Below are positions 34,576 to 47,672 of a DNA stretch of 64,000 nucleotides, piece by piece (the first letter of the stretch is position 1; each line of letters opens with the position of its first letter). The notes beneath the pieces were generated by a model, which saw nothing but the letters and a program-made list of their open reading frames with translations, did not search any database and was not told the DNA's origin. The translations under genes and the position numbers were made by a program. Source of the stretch: Erodium maritimum (Eukaryota > Streptophyta > Magnoliopsida > Geraniales > Geraniaceae); the NCBI GenBank assembly GCA_963921825.1, contig OY997594.1, positions 28,502,956 through 28,566,955 of the forward strand, read 5' to 3'.

Positions 34576-37433
34576 TCATTGGAATGGGATTCCGGAGTCT
34601 GATCATAGATATCATGTGGGACATGATATTGGACGACCCGCCCTGAATATGTGCCATAGATTAAGTCATGAACATATTCAGTGTTGTAGCTTGTCATGTA
34701 TCCTTAGACCAAGGAGTCTTTGTGATCGCTATGTAGTCAACAACTGAGTTTGACCTGAGCCTAACGTTGTCCGTAACAGGGCTTCCATAACGGCCAGGAT
34801 TGGCTTGGGGACGGGCTACATGAGTGACACGAAAGGCGGCTAAGGGATTTATCCCTCATACTGAGGTATGAGAAAGATATCGGTTCTCGGCCGCTTGATC
34901 GAGAGTGACTGAAAGAATAGCATGGCCATGCACATGATACTGGGTATCATATCTTCAGTCATCTCACATATCAAGGAACGGTGATTGAGAATAATAAGGA
35001 TGACGGCTCTATGCCTTATCTCATTCAGGATATCGGAGATAAAAGGATAATGACAGGGACGACGGAAAGGTTAGAATCGACAGGGTCGATTCGCTATGCA
35101 GCGTCAGGCAATACTAAAGTCTCGTTAGTTGCCGCTTAAATAGGATCAAGTAAAATGAGATTTTACGTTGATGTATTGACATGCATAAACCTAAGGGTCA
35201 CACCGGAGGATGAAACTCATTGACACATTTATGGAGAATGGCCAAAAGGGAGTTGTCTCGGGACATGACCAAAACTGGGTTTTGGGTCATGTGCCCGTAA
35301 GTGAATAGGACTTTACGGATCGAGACAAGGCTTGAAGTCTTGGGATTGATCGCGTCGGATAATGTTGGATATTTTCGGTATGGAAGGCTTGGAGGCGATG
35401 AGCGAATCATGGGACCTCGTTGGAAATGGCCACGAGCCATGTTCCAAGAGCCCCATGAAAGGCCCATGCAACCAAGGTCCATGGAACTAATTAATCAAGT
35501 CTTGATTAATTAGTACTAAGTAAGCAAGACAAAGATTAAGGTGTTGGTGATTCACCACCTAACCCAATCTTGTCTTGCCATACTTTGTCCTATTTACACC
35601 TTACTTGACACCATACTTGTCCCATGCCTTTAGTTGGACAAGTATGGGTTTTGTTATGTTTAAGTCATCTTTTTTCAACATAACAAACACAAGACAAGAA
35701 TAGGAAACACATTTTCTCTCCCTCTTCCATGGCCATTTCGGGTTTGGCTAGTTTCCACCTCCATTTTTGTGTTCTTGAGTCCTCAAAGAGAAGAACTACG
35801 TGGCTTTGATTCCCATGTGGATACGTAGGCGTCTTGGAGACTCAAGCCAATCATTCGTTAACCGGTGTTCTTGTTTTGGTAAGAAATAGTGCTGAATTTT
35901 TCTCTTGTGAATCCATTCTTTGTTAGTTGTTTCATGGTTTAATCGTCTCTTGGTTTTCATTGATTTTCCGCTGCGAGTTGGTTCATCTCCAATCCTACCT
36001 TGAGACCCAACAGTGGTATCAGAGCCGTGCTACCTTCGGGATTCACAAGACGGTGTTCAAAGTTTCGGTTTTGCTTGAAAGTTTCGTTTTTGGCATGTTG
36101 TTTTGCTAAATTGTTTGATAACATGTTTTAAATTCTTGTTTATGGATTTAATGCATGTAAAATGGATTTTTGAAAATTATTTCAAATCTGGAAATTTTGA
36201 ATTTTTTTTTGAATTTTCGGGTCTCGGGAGCGGGACTCTCGGGGAGCCGAAACCGGGACCGAATGGTTTCAGCATTATACCAACGCAGCGTTATACCAAA
36301 GCTTCACTAGAAGCGACTAGTATGAAAGATGGCTCTTTATGGCTTACGTTCTGTTAGTCATTGGAATGGGATTCCGGAGTCTGATCATAGATATCATGTG
36401 GGACATGATATTGGACGACCCGCCCTGAATATGTGCCATAGATTAAGTCATGAACATATTCATTGTCGTAGCTTGTCATGTATCCTTAGACCAAGGAGTC
36501 TTTGTGATCGCTATGTAGTCAACAACTGAGTTTGACCTGAGCCTAACGTTGTCCGTACATGGCTTCCATAACAGCCAGGATTGGCTTGGGGACGGGCTAC
36601 ATGAGTGACACGAAAGAAGGCTAAGGGATTTATCTCTCATACTGAGGTATGAGAAAGATATCGGTTCTCGGCCACTTGATCGAGAGTGACTGAAAGAATA
36701 GCATGGCCATGCACATGATACTGGGTATCATATCTTCAGTCATCTCACATATCAAGGAACGGTGATTGAGAATAATAAGGATGACGGCTCTATGCCTTAT
36801 CTCAATCAGGATATCGGAGATAAAAGGATAATGACAGGGACGACGGAAAGGTTAGAATCAACAGGGTCGATTCGCTATGCAGCGTCAGGCAATACTAAAG
36901 TCTCGTTAGTTGCCGCTTAAATAGGATCAAGTAGAATGGGATTTTACGTTGATCTATTGACATGCATAAACCTAAGGGTCACACCGGAGGATGAAACTCA
37001 TTGACACATTTATGGAGAATGGCCAAAAGGGAGTTGTCTCGGGACATGACCAAAACTGGGTTTTGGGTCATGTGCCCGTAAGTGAATAGGACTTTACGGA
37101 TCGAGACAAGGCTTGGAGTCTTGGGATTGATCGCGTCGGATAATGTTGGACATTTCCGGTATGGAAGGCTTGGAGGCGATGAGCGAATCACGGGACCTCG
37201 TTGGAAATGGCCACGGGCCATGTTCCAAGAGGCCCATGAAAGGCCCATGCAACCAAGGTCAATGGAACTAATTAATCAAGTCTTGATTAATTAGTACTAA
37301 GTAAGCAAGACAAAGATTAAGGTGTTGGTGATTCACCACCTAACCCAATCTTGTCTTGCCATACTTTGTCCTATTTACACCTTACTTGACACCATACTTG
37401 TCCCATGCCTTTAGTTGGACAAGTATGGGTTTT
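34576..37433 (+). mobile_element. Copia-like element C with a very short interior
   Basis: Two direct repeats (34576-36012 and 36352-37433) share about 1.07 kb and differ at very roughly 2% of sites by eye. The LTR ends are TGTTAG and CCAACA. Directly after the first copy stands the primer-binding site TGGTATCAGAGC at 36014-36025. Only about 340 bp lie between it and the second copy, with no coding domain. The LTR resembles the solo LTR at 2838-4388, so a Ty1/copia assignment is likely but not proven. It sits directly against the LTR of A. It is broken, young-looking and probably non-autonomous. Confidence 0.72.
36014..36025 (+). other. Primer-binding site of element C
   Basis: TGGTATCAGAGC, complementary to initiator tRNA-Met, lies one base after the LTR end. 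Confidence 0.85.
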
Positions 37434-40244
37434 CAAGCATAATGAACATGATACCAACCCCCTTTATAGGGAAGATGGACCCAATGGGGTGACATCGAGG
37501 CTCGATCACCAGCCTCTTCGGTCATCATGAGGCCATTGTGGCATCACGGGGTGCATTAGAGGAGCCACACCCTAACCTCAAAGGAACATACACCCTCTGT
37601 TCCTCAACCTCCTGCATTCCCTGATTTACTCATTGGATGATTGCTATGACACAACAAGCTAGTTCAAGTCGGGACGAGGATAATTGGTTGTATATTTTAC
37701 GCCTCCTATTGTATGAATAGGGAACCAACCCCTAGTTCTCTCCTTGGTAATACCGGGCACCTTTTCATAAGACCAATGTTTCGGCCATCACCAAAACTAT
37801 ATGTTATCTTAATTTTATTTCCTCGTTTTGTACGATCCTCTTGATCCTTCTTGTAAGCATTAATAAAATCATATCATATGCCAAAAAATGTTTTTTCAAT
37901 AACAATTCACCGCATCAAACTCGATTTAGGAGCATGGTCGACCCTCTCACTTGATAAGATAGACAGTTACTTGATGCTTCTATTGTAACAAATGCCTCAA
38001 AATTTGTTAACTTTTGGTTGAGCTTAATAATTAACTATATATTAAATTAGGCTCCAAAACATTTCAAACAAAAACATATTTTTTGGCTTTCCAATCATAT
38101 CCTAATGATTATTATATTTTTCTTTACAACATATATAGTAATAGGGTTTTAGAGGACAAATCGGCTAGAAACTTCTTTTATCCTAAAAACTGTGAGAACT
38201 CATCTTAGTCACACACTCTTAAGATCCAACTAAAGACTGGTTTTTTCTACCCTCTTTAACGTGCTTCTGTACACGATCATTCAAGCAAATAATTTATCGG
38301 TTAGTAACATGTCGAACACTAGGAGCAGTCGGGCCAAAGATGACTAAATCTATGAAAATTTGTAAAAGGGAGAAAAGTGTATAAACATCACTAAATATAC
38401 TCTTCTAAAAGTAAGCAAATGGTTCAAGAAGTGAAAACTGAAAAGTAAATGTTCATGTAAGGTTGGTAAGCAATAAGGAAATACAGAAATTGAAATAAAG
38501 ATCGAAACTTTAGATAAGAGAAAACAATCATGGGTGTCGTGCTCATGCATAAAGTCAATCAATGCATAAGGTAATCAATGTGATGATGATGATGATGATG
38601 ATGAAAATAGTGCTCCCGTCATGGCTCAAAAACCAATCATCGGAGTAAATATGCAAGCATGGATTTCTATGGTTCGAGTAAAACCAATCATCGAGCTTTC
38701 ATACCTCTATTTTGCATTCTCTTAAGTTGTTTCTCAACTTGATAATATATCATATTGATAACTAATCAAAGCGAGTCAACTTACATAGGATAAGCGGTGC
38801 TTACCCTAGTAACACACACATGCTAAAATAGACAAGCACAAATAAAAAATTGTGTCTAGCTACTCCTAGTTCACTTCTCGAATATTGAACACCAACAATC
38901 AAGATGGTACCAATAATCAAGTTGAACTAAATAAAACCTCGTTCTAGTAATACTCAAGCGTAGAACACAATCCCAAATCCCTAGGAAAAATGAATTATCT
39001 AGCCACACCTAGATCAACTTTCTAACCCGACCATTCCGAATTTAACATGAACGTCTTGGTATCACTCAAACTAGATAGCTCATCAAGAAAAGCAATGATG
39101 CAAGTTAATGTCTTAAGTAGTCTCAAAGTGCACAAATAAATCATATACCGATCCTAACTAGCTACAACTAACAATTCACGGGGTAATCCACACCCAAAGC
39201 AATAAATCACTCAAGGGAAATCCACCCCTAAAATCATCATTTTAGCTTAAAACACACATGACATAAATAGCAATCATCGGAAAATAATCAATCCCATATA
39301 GTATGCAACGATAAAATCAAGCATCCGAAATAAGCGCTAAACATATTAAGTAACGAATGCTACGAAAATATGAATCTAGCACTTGATATTCGTTCAAGAG
39401 ATCGAAAATTCTCATAATCAAGTTCGTACCCAAAATCTCTAATTTAGCATGCAATTAATACATACAAATTATTTTCTCCAATTTAATTAACCTAGGATTC
39501 GATCTACGTACACAAATCAATTGAAATCAATCAAATCGGGTAACGAACACAAATGGGTATCGAACTCAATATCGCAAAAATCATCATCTAACACCACAAA
39601 TGAATAACCTCATGCATTAATTACACTAAAATATATTTACAAGGACATCCTTGGCTCAGAGTGACTACTCACGAACCATGGAGATAAAAACGATGAAATC
39701 AGTGTATGGAAACGACATTGAGCTGATAAAAAGATGGTATAAGATAAACTCGTGTTAGGAATGATGATTGCTAGCCCACATCCTCAAAAATCGGCTCATA
39801 ATCAACCAAAAACTCCAAAATATGCTTGAACCCGAACTTTTGAGTCAGATACTCTTAGAGCTTAATTTCTGCCGTTTAAAGCCTCAACACCCGAAACAAA
39901 TGGTGGACATGGAAAGAGGGGACTTCAGGCTTCGCATGGGTGGCCGAAACATCGCTAGAGGTGATTGAAGCTGAGAGTTATGACCGACCGAAGATTTTTC
40001 CGTTCACTCCTCTTCTCTGAAATTTTTTGGTTCAATCCCCTCGAGTGGCTGCTTTGAACTCACGCTAAAATGAAGAAGGATGAGCAGTTGTTCAGTTGAC
40101 CAAGTCAACTACCACGTGGCTCGCATGGATTGAGCTCCTTTACTTTTAATGTTTTTTTCACTCTCATACTCGTAACTACTTCGATTGAGGTCGTTCTTTC
40201 GCCGGTATTTTTATTTTTCAGAGACCTATAAAATAAGATCAATA
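37434..40244. other. Unclassified AT-rich region
   Basis: No coding domain was recognised. The part from about 38140 to 40140, read on the minus strand, has the texture of a long LTR or leader of a plant gypsy element, but no terminus or primer site was found. The phrase AAAACCAATCATCG recurs near 38630 and 38682. A GAT-type microsatellite lies at 38579-38603. Confidence 0.35.
38579..38603. repeat. (TGA)n microsatellite
   Basis: About eight uninterrupted TGA units. Confidence 0.9.
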
Positions 40245-40558
40245 TGTTATAAATATACGGCCCCACCAACACAACACTTGTTCTTATCTAATTTGACCAA
40301 TATTTGGTCCTATGTTGTGTGTGTGAGTTGGTCGTATGGCCTATATAAATGGATTCACTTGCAATATTGTAAGAAGTTTTTTTAGAGAGAACAAAATGAA
40401 ATGGAGATGATATACTGTTCATGTGTCCAGGTCCATGTTTATCATTGTGATCAATCTCAAAAGAAAAGGAAAAATTGGTTTGGTTTGTTGTACGTATATA
40501 TTAAACTTAATTTTGCCATTCAAGTTACGTGGTTCTTCGATCTTCGTATTTTACAACA
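40245..40558 (+). repeat. 5' LTR of copia element D
   Basis: TGTT...AACA termini, a TATA-like CTATATAAA, and the interior start directly after it. Confidence 0.65.
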
Positions 40559-40970
40559 CGTTATCAGCACGAATCGCTCATATCGATTCAGGTACAAAAT
40601 TTTGATATTTTTTTTTAAATCCATTTCATCGATTTAGTTACTAACGATATTCATGAGTTTATTTGGATTTGCTTTATGCTTATTTATATATGGTATACAT
40701 GCCCCACGAGTATGCTCTGTGATCGTCAATAATATTTTTGATCTTTCATATCAAAAAACGTGGTGGTATCGAAATTTCGGTTATATATTTAATTTGGTTC
40801 ATATTGATTTATTTTACTAAAGTTATTTGTGAAATGGTATTATAGCGAAACTAAATCATTTGAGACCAGATGCTCCAAATGAAAAATCGCAGGTCGATGC
40901 TTCATATGCACTTTAACGGCCAAATAAAAAAATCACATGGCCGAAGTCTGATATTTGATATTACAACTAA

Positions 40971-41091
40971 ATGATAAATCACTGGCCCGATGCGTGATGC
41001 TTGCATATACGGCCAAACGATAAATCACAAGCCTGAAGTTTGATACTTGTATTTATGACCGATTGATAGACCATATGCCCGAAGCCTGTAA
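40971..41091 (+). repeat. Leader repeat unit of copia D, copy 1
   Basis: The block beginning AATGATAAATCACTGGCCCG recurs at about 47741-47865, on the other side of chromovirus B. The leader therefore carried a tandem duplication with GCCTGAAGC-type phrases. Confidence 0.7.
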
Positions 41092-44000
41092 TGTCACGCC
41101 CCAATTTCAGAGATCCAAACTCGGGACGCGAACATTTAAAAACATAAAAAATACTTGAACCTGTTTTGAATAAAAGCTTTGACATTTCCATTTACTTCTC
41201 AAAATAATAGTATTTACAATACAAAACGTCCCAACAAGTGGACGAGGTACAATATCCGTCACTAGACTCAACAAGAAAATAAAGACCAGACTCCGCTCCA
41301 AGCTCCACAAGCTTCAAGAGCTAACCTAGTCCGCCCGGTGAATCAGTACTTGTAGGAAAAGCAGCTAGGGGTGAGCGTTCGCTCACCTCCACGGATAACA
41401 GACTGACTATGGCATAATTAGCAGATAAAGCCAGTAACCAAGACCAAAACCAACACCAAAACCCACCAAAACCAACACCGAAACCAACACCAACTCAAGT
41501 ACTCAAACTTGTAAAGTAAAACCGACACAACCAACAATGACCTTCCCCAAAGACACGAACATGGATCAGGCTAGCCGAAGAATGCTCAGAACCTGCCGAG
41601 CCTCGTACACGGATCAGGCCAGCCAAAGAATGCTCGTAACCTGCCGGGACCCGGTCACGGATCAGGCTAGGCGAAGAATGCTCATAACCTTTCGGGATCC
41701 GGACACGGAACAGGCTAGCCAAAGAATGCTCAGAACCTGTCGAGGCTCGAGTTTGGTCAGGCCAGCCCAAGAATGCTCGTAACCTGCCAAAATCCACACC
41801 ACTCCCCGACACACAGTCGGTTCGGGAAAACACAACCACAAACACAAGCAAGTTCAACAAACAGGCACTCAAGGCCACTCAAGACACCTCAACAGTCAAG
41901 ACTCGGGTTCAACAACCCCCACGGGCCATCATGGCCTCCCAAGACACAACCACTTAACTCACGGGCTCAACAACCCCAAGACGCCGAAATAATAACACAC
42001 GGGCTCTCATGGCCACCCAAACTCAACAATAAATACACGGCTCTCATGGCCACCCAAACTCAACAATAAACACACGGGCTCTCATGGCCACCCAAACACC
42101 AATTCAAATAACACGGGCTCTCATGGCCACCCAAGACAGAAATTAAACAGTCAACCTCCGGGCATGGTCATATGCCTCCAGTGATTCTAATATCGCTAAG
42201 TTCTCTATTTCTACGATACTACTAAGTGTCACATGCTTTCTCAGTAATCGCTACGCTCCCGTATCATGCAATTCTAATATTCGATAACCTACTCAACCCA
42301 CGACACCCCGGTGTCACATGCAATTCTACTGTTAACTTTCCCCAGTCAGGGCCGAGATCCGGCTACTTTTCCCTACCTCGTATATAAATCCAAAAGCGCT
42401 CCAATAAACCCCGAAGCAATCCCAATCACTCGCCGAGCTTCCCTTTGCCTCGGTCCGCAGCACGATCTAAAAGAACACAAAGTTAACTCACTTTTAAACT
42501 AGTACGAACAGACCGAAATTATATAAACTCAACGCCCCCAACGTAACCCCGACAATGTCGATCACTCCCAAACTTCCCAATTACTCGACATTGTCGATAA
42601 AGGACCCTTAAAGGCCCGATTCGCCCAACATGGCGAATCTGCCCGGGTTTTGTAAATTGCTTTCCAGGGCTCCTCTTCGATCGAAGCCGGACTCTAAATT
42701 TAACCCGAAGACACAATTTAATAACGGTTCCGCCGTTAAGTTAAAGGTTACGATTAGTCCAGTTTAAATCCGACAGTTGTCTTTTACACTCGAGCGGGAT
42801 AAAAGTAGGGTTACGACGGATCGGGTTCGAGCACCCGCGCACCGAACTCAGATTTGATGTAAACCCAGTTAAAACCATTTTTAACTTACAACCGTCTTTG
42901 AAACTCCTTTGCTTTATTTAATTCCGACTTGATTTTAAAACAAAACGATTCACTTCTGCTCATTTCCAAACTCGAGATTTTGGGTCTCAGACCCTTCTAA
43001 AGCCGATCTGATTTCGTTTCCCTTTTCGATTTAACTTAACTCAAGTTTAATCTTAACAACCGACTTTCGTTTTAAAACTCGTTTAACTTAACCCGATCTA
43101 GTTTTATCAAGAACAATTTTTACGTCCGAACAATAAAGATCTAACTTTTATTCTAAAATCTGATTTTCATTTTAACATTCAGCTTCAACCCTTTTCTTTT
43201 TCACACTTAAACAGATCTGAATTTTTGTTTGAACATATTAACAACAACAACTTAAATTTCTTGTTCTTCTTTACATTTCAGATTAAGCCTTTACAATAAT
43301 CCTTTACCAAGACCAAAATCACGTTTTTGTTCTGTTCCTCTCCATTTCTGAAGTTCCATTCCGTCCTAACCAGATCCAGAATAGAGAACGTTCTATCACC
43401 GACCAGATCTGAACGAACTCGGGAAAGGGAAAACAAAGAAGAAGGACGAGACCGGATTTGGGTCCGGCCGACCACCGGCGACACCGTTATCGGCCGAGGT
43501 TCCACGGGCCGAGAACTCACCGTAAAAAACGGTGGCGGCGGTGGAGAGCGGCGGTGTACGGAGGTGTACGGCGGTGTACGGCGAGAAGTTCGCCTCGGGT
43601 CCGGACGACTCGGTCCCGTTCCGGATCTGACGAGCTCGCCGGAGACGGCGGTAGCTCGGTGGCGAGTTAGGGCTCGGGACGGGGAGGTCGGAGACCGGAA
43701 GAGGGGCGGTGGTGTGAGGTCGGCCGCAACCGGTGGTGGACGGACGGTTTTTGGACGGAGACGGAGAAGATGGGTCGGGAGATGAAGGAGGAGAGAGAGG
43801 TAGGGAGGTCGGGGACGGTGATGGCGTGGGCTGGCCAGAGCAGTAACGGGGTCGGGATGGAGGAGAAGGGGAAGTCGGGAACGAAGAGAGAGAAACGGGA
43901 TCGAGAGGGGAGAAGGGTTCGGCTGCGTTGTGAGGGAAGATAAGGTTTCAGAGAGGAGAGGATGGGTTAAATACCCAGGCCTGACCCGATTGGGCCTCAG

Positions 44001-44166
44001 GTGGCTCGGGCCCAAGGATGGTTGGGCTGGGCTCGACTCGGCTGGGCCTGCGCGCCTGGCCTGGTCCGGACCTGCTTCCTTTTTTTTTTTTACTTGTTTC
44101 AAAAATCTACCCTAAGGTTTTCGGATTGTAATTTAATACCCTTTCGAAAGCGAAGCGGGTTTTATA
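41092..44166 (-). repeat. 3' LTR of chromovirus B
   Basis: Carries a 48-bp-period minisatellite at about 41555-41800, a 38-bp-type repeat at about 41990-42140, and a GC-rich part with a long proline-rich frame. Confidence 0.87.
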
Positions 44167-45780
44167 ATCTACCCCCCTTAAAGGAATTTCGCCCACGAAA
44201 TTTAAAACAGGCGTACCTCGAAAAACGAACAAGGCGGGATACTTCGCGCGAACCTCGTCCTCGCGCTCCCAAGTTGATTCAGCCCCGTGGTGCTTCCACT
44301 GCACTCGTACCAAGCGGATAATCTTGCCTCCCCGCAGAATCTGCTCCCGTGTGTCCATGATCCGAACCAGCTGCTCCTCATAGGAGACATCGTCAGCCAC
44401 CTCGATATCAGTCCACTCAATGACGTGGGAGGGGTCTGCATTGTACTGCTGCAACTGGGACACGTGGAAGACGTTATGGACTCTCCCAAGCTGCGGTGGC
44501 AACGCCAGACGGTAAGCCACTGATCCTACTCTGCCCAAGATCTCGAACGGGCCAATGTACCTCGGAGCCAACTTGCCCCCGCTGCGTCTGAACCGCACCA
44601 GCCCCTTCCTCGGGCTCACCTTCAGGAACACGTGATCGCCGATTGCAAACTCAAGAGGTCGACGTCGCCTGTCGGCATAACTCTTCTGCCGGCTCTACGC
44701 GGTCCTCAACCGATCGCGGATCAGTGCAACTTTCTCCGTCGTCTCTCTGACAAGATCTGGCCCCAGCAGACTCTTGTCCCCCACCTCTGCCCAGCATACT
44801 GGTGACCGACACGGCCTCCCATACAACGCTTCGAACGGTGCCATCCCGATACTGGCCTGGAAGCTGTTGTTGTAGGCGAACTCGGCCAATGACAGGTGGG
44901 TCTCCCAAGATCCCCTGAAATCCAGCACACATGCTCGCAGCATGTCCTCCAAGATCTGAATGGTACGCTCAGACTGACCGTCTGTCTGGGGATGATGTGT
45001 TGTGCTGAGTAGGACCTCGGTCCCCAGTGCCTTCTGCAGACTCGGCCAAAATATGGACGTGAAGCGGGGATCCCTGTCAGACACTATCGACACCGGGACC
45101 CCGTGGAGACGCACTATCTCCTGAACATACAAGCTGCTCAACTTGTCGACTGGGTCGGTCATCCTCATAGCCAGGAAGTGGGCCGACTTGGTCAATCGGT
45201 CGACTACCACCCACACTTCGTCGTTCCCCTACGACGATCTCGGTAGTCCACACACGAAGTCCATCGTAATGTGTTCCCACTTCCACTGAGCAATCGATAG
45301 TGGCTGTAACAATCCCGTTGGACGCTGGTGCTCGGCCTTCACCTGCTGACAGACGAGGCATCTCAACACAAACTCTGCTACTTCTCTCCGCATCCCGCGC
45401 CACCAGAAATGTCGTCTGAGGTCACGGTACATCTTGGTGCCCCCCGGGTGCACCGTAAGACGCGAGTGATGTGCCTCTCGCAACACGTCGTTTCTACAGT
45501 TAACCGGCACGAACAGCCCTCCTCGGTACTGTAGTCCCCAATCTGTACTGATCTCCCAACCTACTACCTCGTCGCCGTTGACGACCCTCTCTCGGATCTG
45601 TGCCGTCTCAACGTCCTTCGTCTGCGCCTCCAACACTTGGGCAAGCAGTGAGGGCTGAGCCACTAAGGAGCACATGGCCATGTCACCCGTAACCTCCTCT
45701 AGCTCAAGCCCGAACGTGCTCAGCTCCCCCATCATATCCCACTCTCGGACTGATATGCTGGCGAGGCTCGGAACCGACAA
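44107..45780 (-). pseudogene. Integrase and chromodomain parts of chromovirus B
   Basis: The integrase zinc region has HHSRLTVHPGG and CLVCQQVK. The core has IVSDRDPRFTS and TDGQSERTIQ. The chromodomain has RIMDTREQILRGG and WKHHGAESTWERED. Confidence 0.87.
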
Positions 45781-46787
45781 TTCCTATTCAAGGCTCCGGC
45801 GACCACGTTCGCCTTGCCCGGATGGTAGTGTAGCTCGAAGTCGTACTCCTCGAGTAACTCCATCCACCGTCGCTGACGCATGTTCAGGTCTCGCTGGGAA
45901 AATATGTACTTGAGGCTCTTGTGATCCGAGAACACCTGAAACCCCTCGCCATACAGATAATATCGCCAGCTCTTTAGCGCAAACACGACTGCTGCTAGCT
46001 CCAAGTCGTGGGTAGGATAGTTGCGCTCATGCGTCTTCAACTGCCTGGAGCCATAAGCCATAACTCTGCCCAACTGCATCAGTACGCAGCCCAGTCCCTC
46101 TCCGGACGCATCACAGTAGACATCATAACCGATACCTCGCTTGGGCACCACTAATACTGGAGCTGTAGTCAGCCGAGTCTTCAACTCCGCGAATGCACGC
46201 TCATAGTCCTCTGTCCACACAAACCCGACTCCTTTGCGCGTCAATAGAGTCATCGGTGCGGCTAGTCGTGCAAAGTCCTGTACGAATCGCCGATAGTAGC
46301 CTGCCAACCCCAGAAAACTGCGAATCTCAAAGACACTCGTGGGCCGTGCCCACTTCGAGACTGCGTCGATCTTCGACGGATCGACCAGGATACCGTCACG
46401 GGACACGATGTGGCCGAAGAATCTCACCTCAGAGAGCCAGAACTCGCACTTCTCCCGGTTGGCATACAGCTGATGCTCGCGCAGTAGTGTCAGAACAGCC
46501 CTCAGATGTGACTGATGCGCCGCCTCGTTCTGCGAATATATCAGGATGTCGTCCACAAACACCACCACAAACTGATCTAGGTACGGCCGGAAAATGTTGT
46601 TCATCAGATCCATGAACGCTGCAGGTGCGTTCGTCAGTCCGAATGGCATTACCAGGAACTCATAGTGCCCATAGCGTGTCCGGAATGCAGTCTTTGTGAC
46701 GTCCCCCTCACGGACTCGCAACTGATAATAACCGGACCGCAGATCGATCTTCGAGAAGTAGGTCGCCCCCCTCAATTGTTTGAACAT
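45732..46787 (-). pseudogene. RT and RNase H parts of chromovirus B
   Basis: Shows [25 protein letters not shown] and [12 protein letters not shown], close to element A in protein sequence. Confidence 0.88.
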
Positions 46788-47672
46788 ATTAACAACAACA
46801 ACTTAAATTTCTTGTTCTTCTTTACATTTCAGATTAACCCTTTACAATAATCCTTTACCAAGACCGAAATCACGTTTTTGTTCTGTTCCTCTCCATTTCC
46901 GAAGTTCCATTCCGTCCTAACCAGATCCAGAACAGAGAACGTTCTATCACCGACCAGATCTGAACGAACTCGAGAAAGGGAAAACAAAGAAGAAGGACGA
47001 GACCGGATTTGGGTCCGGCCGACCACCGGTGACGCCGTTATCGACCGAGGTTCCACGGGCCGAGAAATCACCATAAAGAACGGTAGCGGCGGTGTACGGC
47101 GAGAAGTTCGCCTCGGGTCCGGACGACTCGGTCCCGTTCCGGATCTGACGAGCTCGCCGGCGACGGCGGTAGCTCGGTGGCGAGTTAGGCCTCGGGACAG
47201 GGAGGTCGGAGACCAGAAGAGGGGCGGTGGCGTGAGGTCGGCCGGAACCGGTGGTGGACGGACGGTTTTTGGACGGAGACGGAGAAGATGGGTCGGGAGA
47301 TGAAGGAGGAGAGAGAGGTAGGGAGGTCGGGGACGGTAATGGTGTGGGCTGGCCGGAGCGGTAACGGGGTCGGGATGGAGGAGAAGGGGAAGTCGGGAAC
47401 GAAGAGAGAGAAACGGGATCGAGAGGGGAGAAGGGTTCGGCTGCGTTGTGAGGGAAGATAGGGTTTCAGAGAGGAGAGGATGGGTTAAATACCCAGGCCT
47501 GACCCGATTGGGCCTCAGGTGGCTCGGGCCCAAGGATGGCTGGGCTGGGCTGGGCCTGCGCGCCTGGCCTGGTCCAGACCTGCTTCCGTTTTTTTTTACT
47601 TGTTTCAAAAATCTACCCTAAGGTTTTCGGATTGTAATTTAATACCCTTTCAAAAGCGAAGCGGGTTTTACA
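46776..47672 (-). repeat. 5' LTR portion of chromovirus B
   Basis: Matches 43228-44166 closely and ends at the TGTAA target duplication. Confidence 0.87.

Larger units (their letters stand above)
41092..47672 (-). mobile_element. Chromovirus element B (Tekay/Del type) with TGTAA target duplication
   Basis: A minus-strand fossil inserted in the leader of copia D, flanked by TGTAA at 41087-41091 and 47673-47677. Parts: 3' LTR (41092-44166, 3075 bp), polypurine tract (about 44170), chromodomain and integrase (44107-45780), RNase H and RT (45732-46787), and a 5' LTR portion (46776-47672). LTR termini are TGTAAAACCCGCTTCGC and GGGGCGTGACA. It is related to A in coding sequence but has a distinct LTR family. 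It is broken, with several breaks. The LTR portions are very similar, so it is fairly young. Confidence 0.88.
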
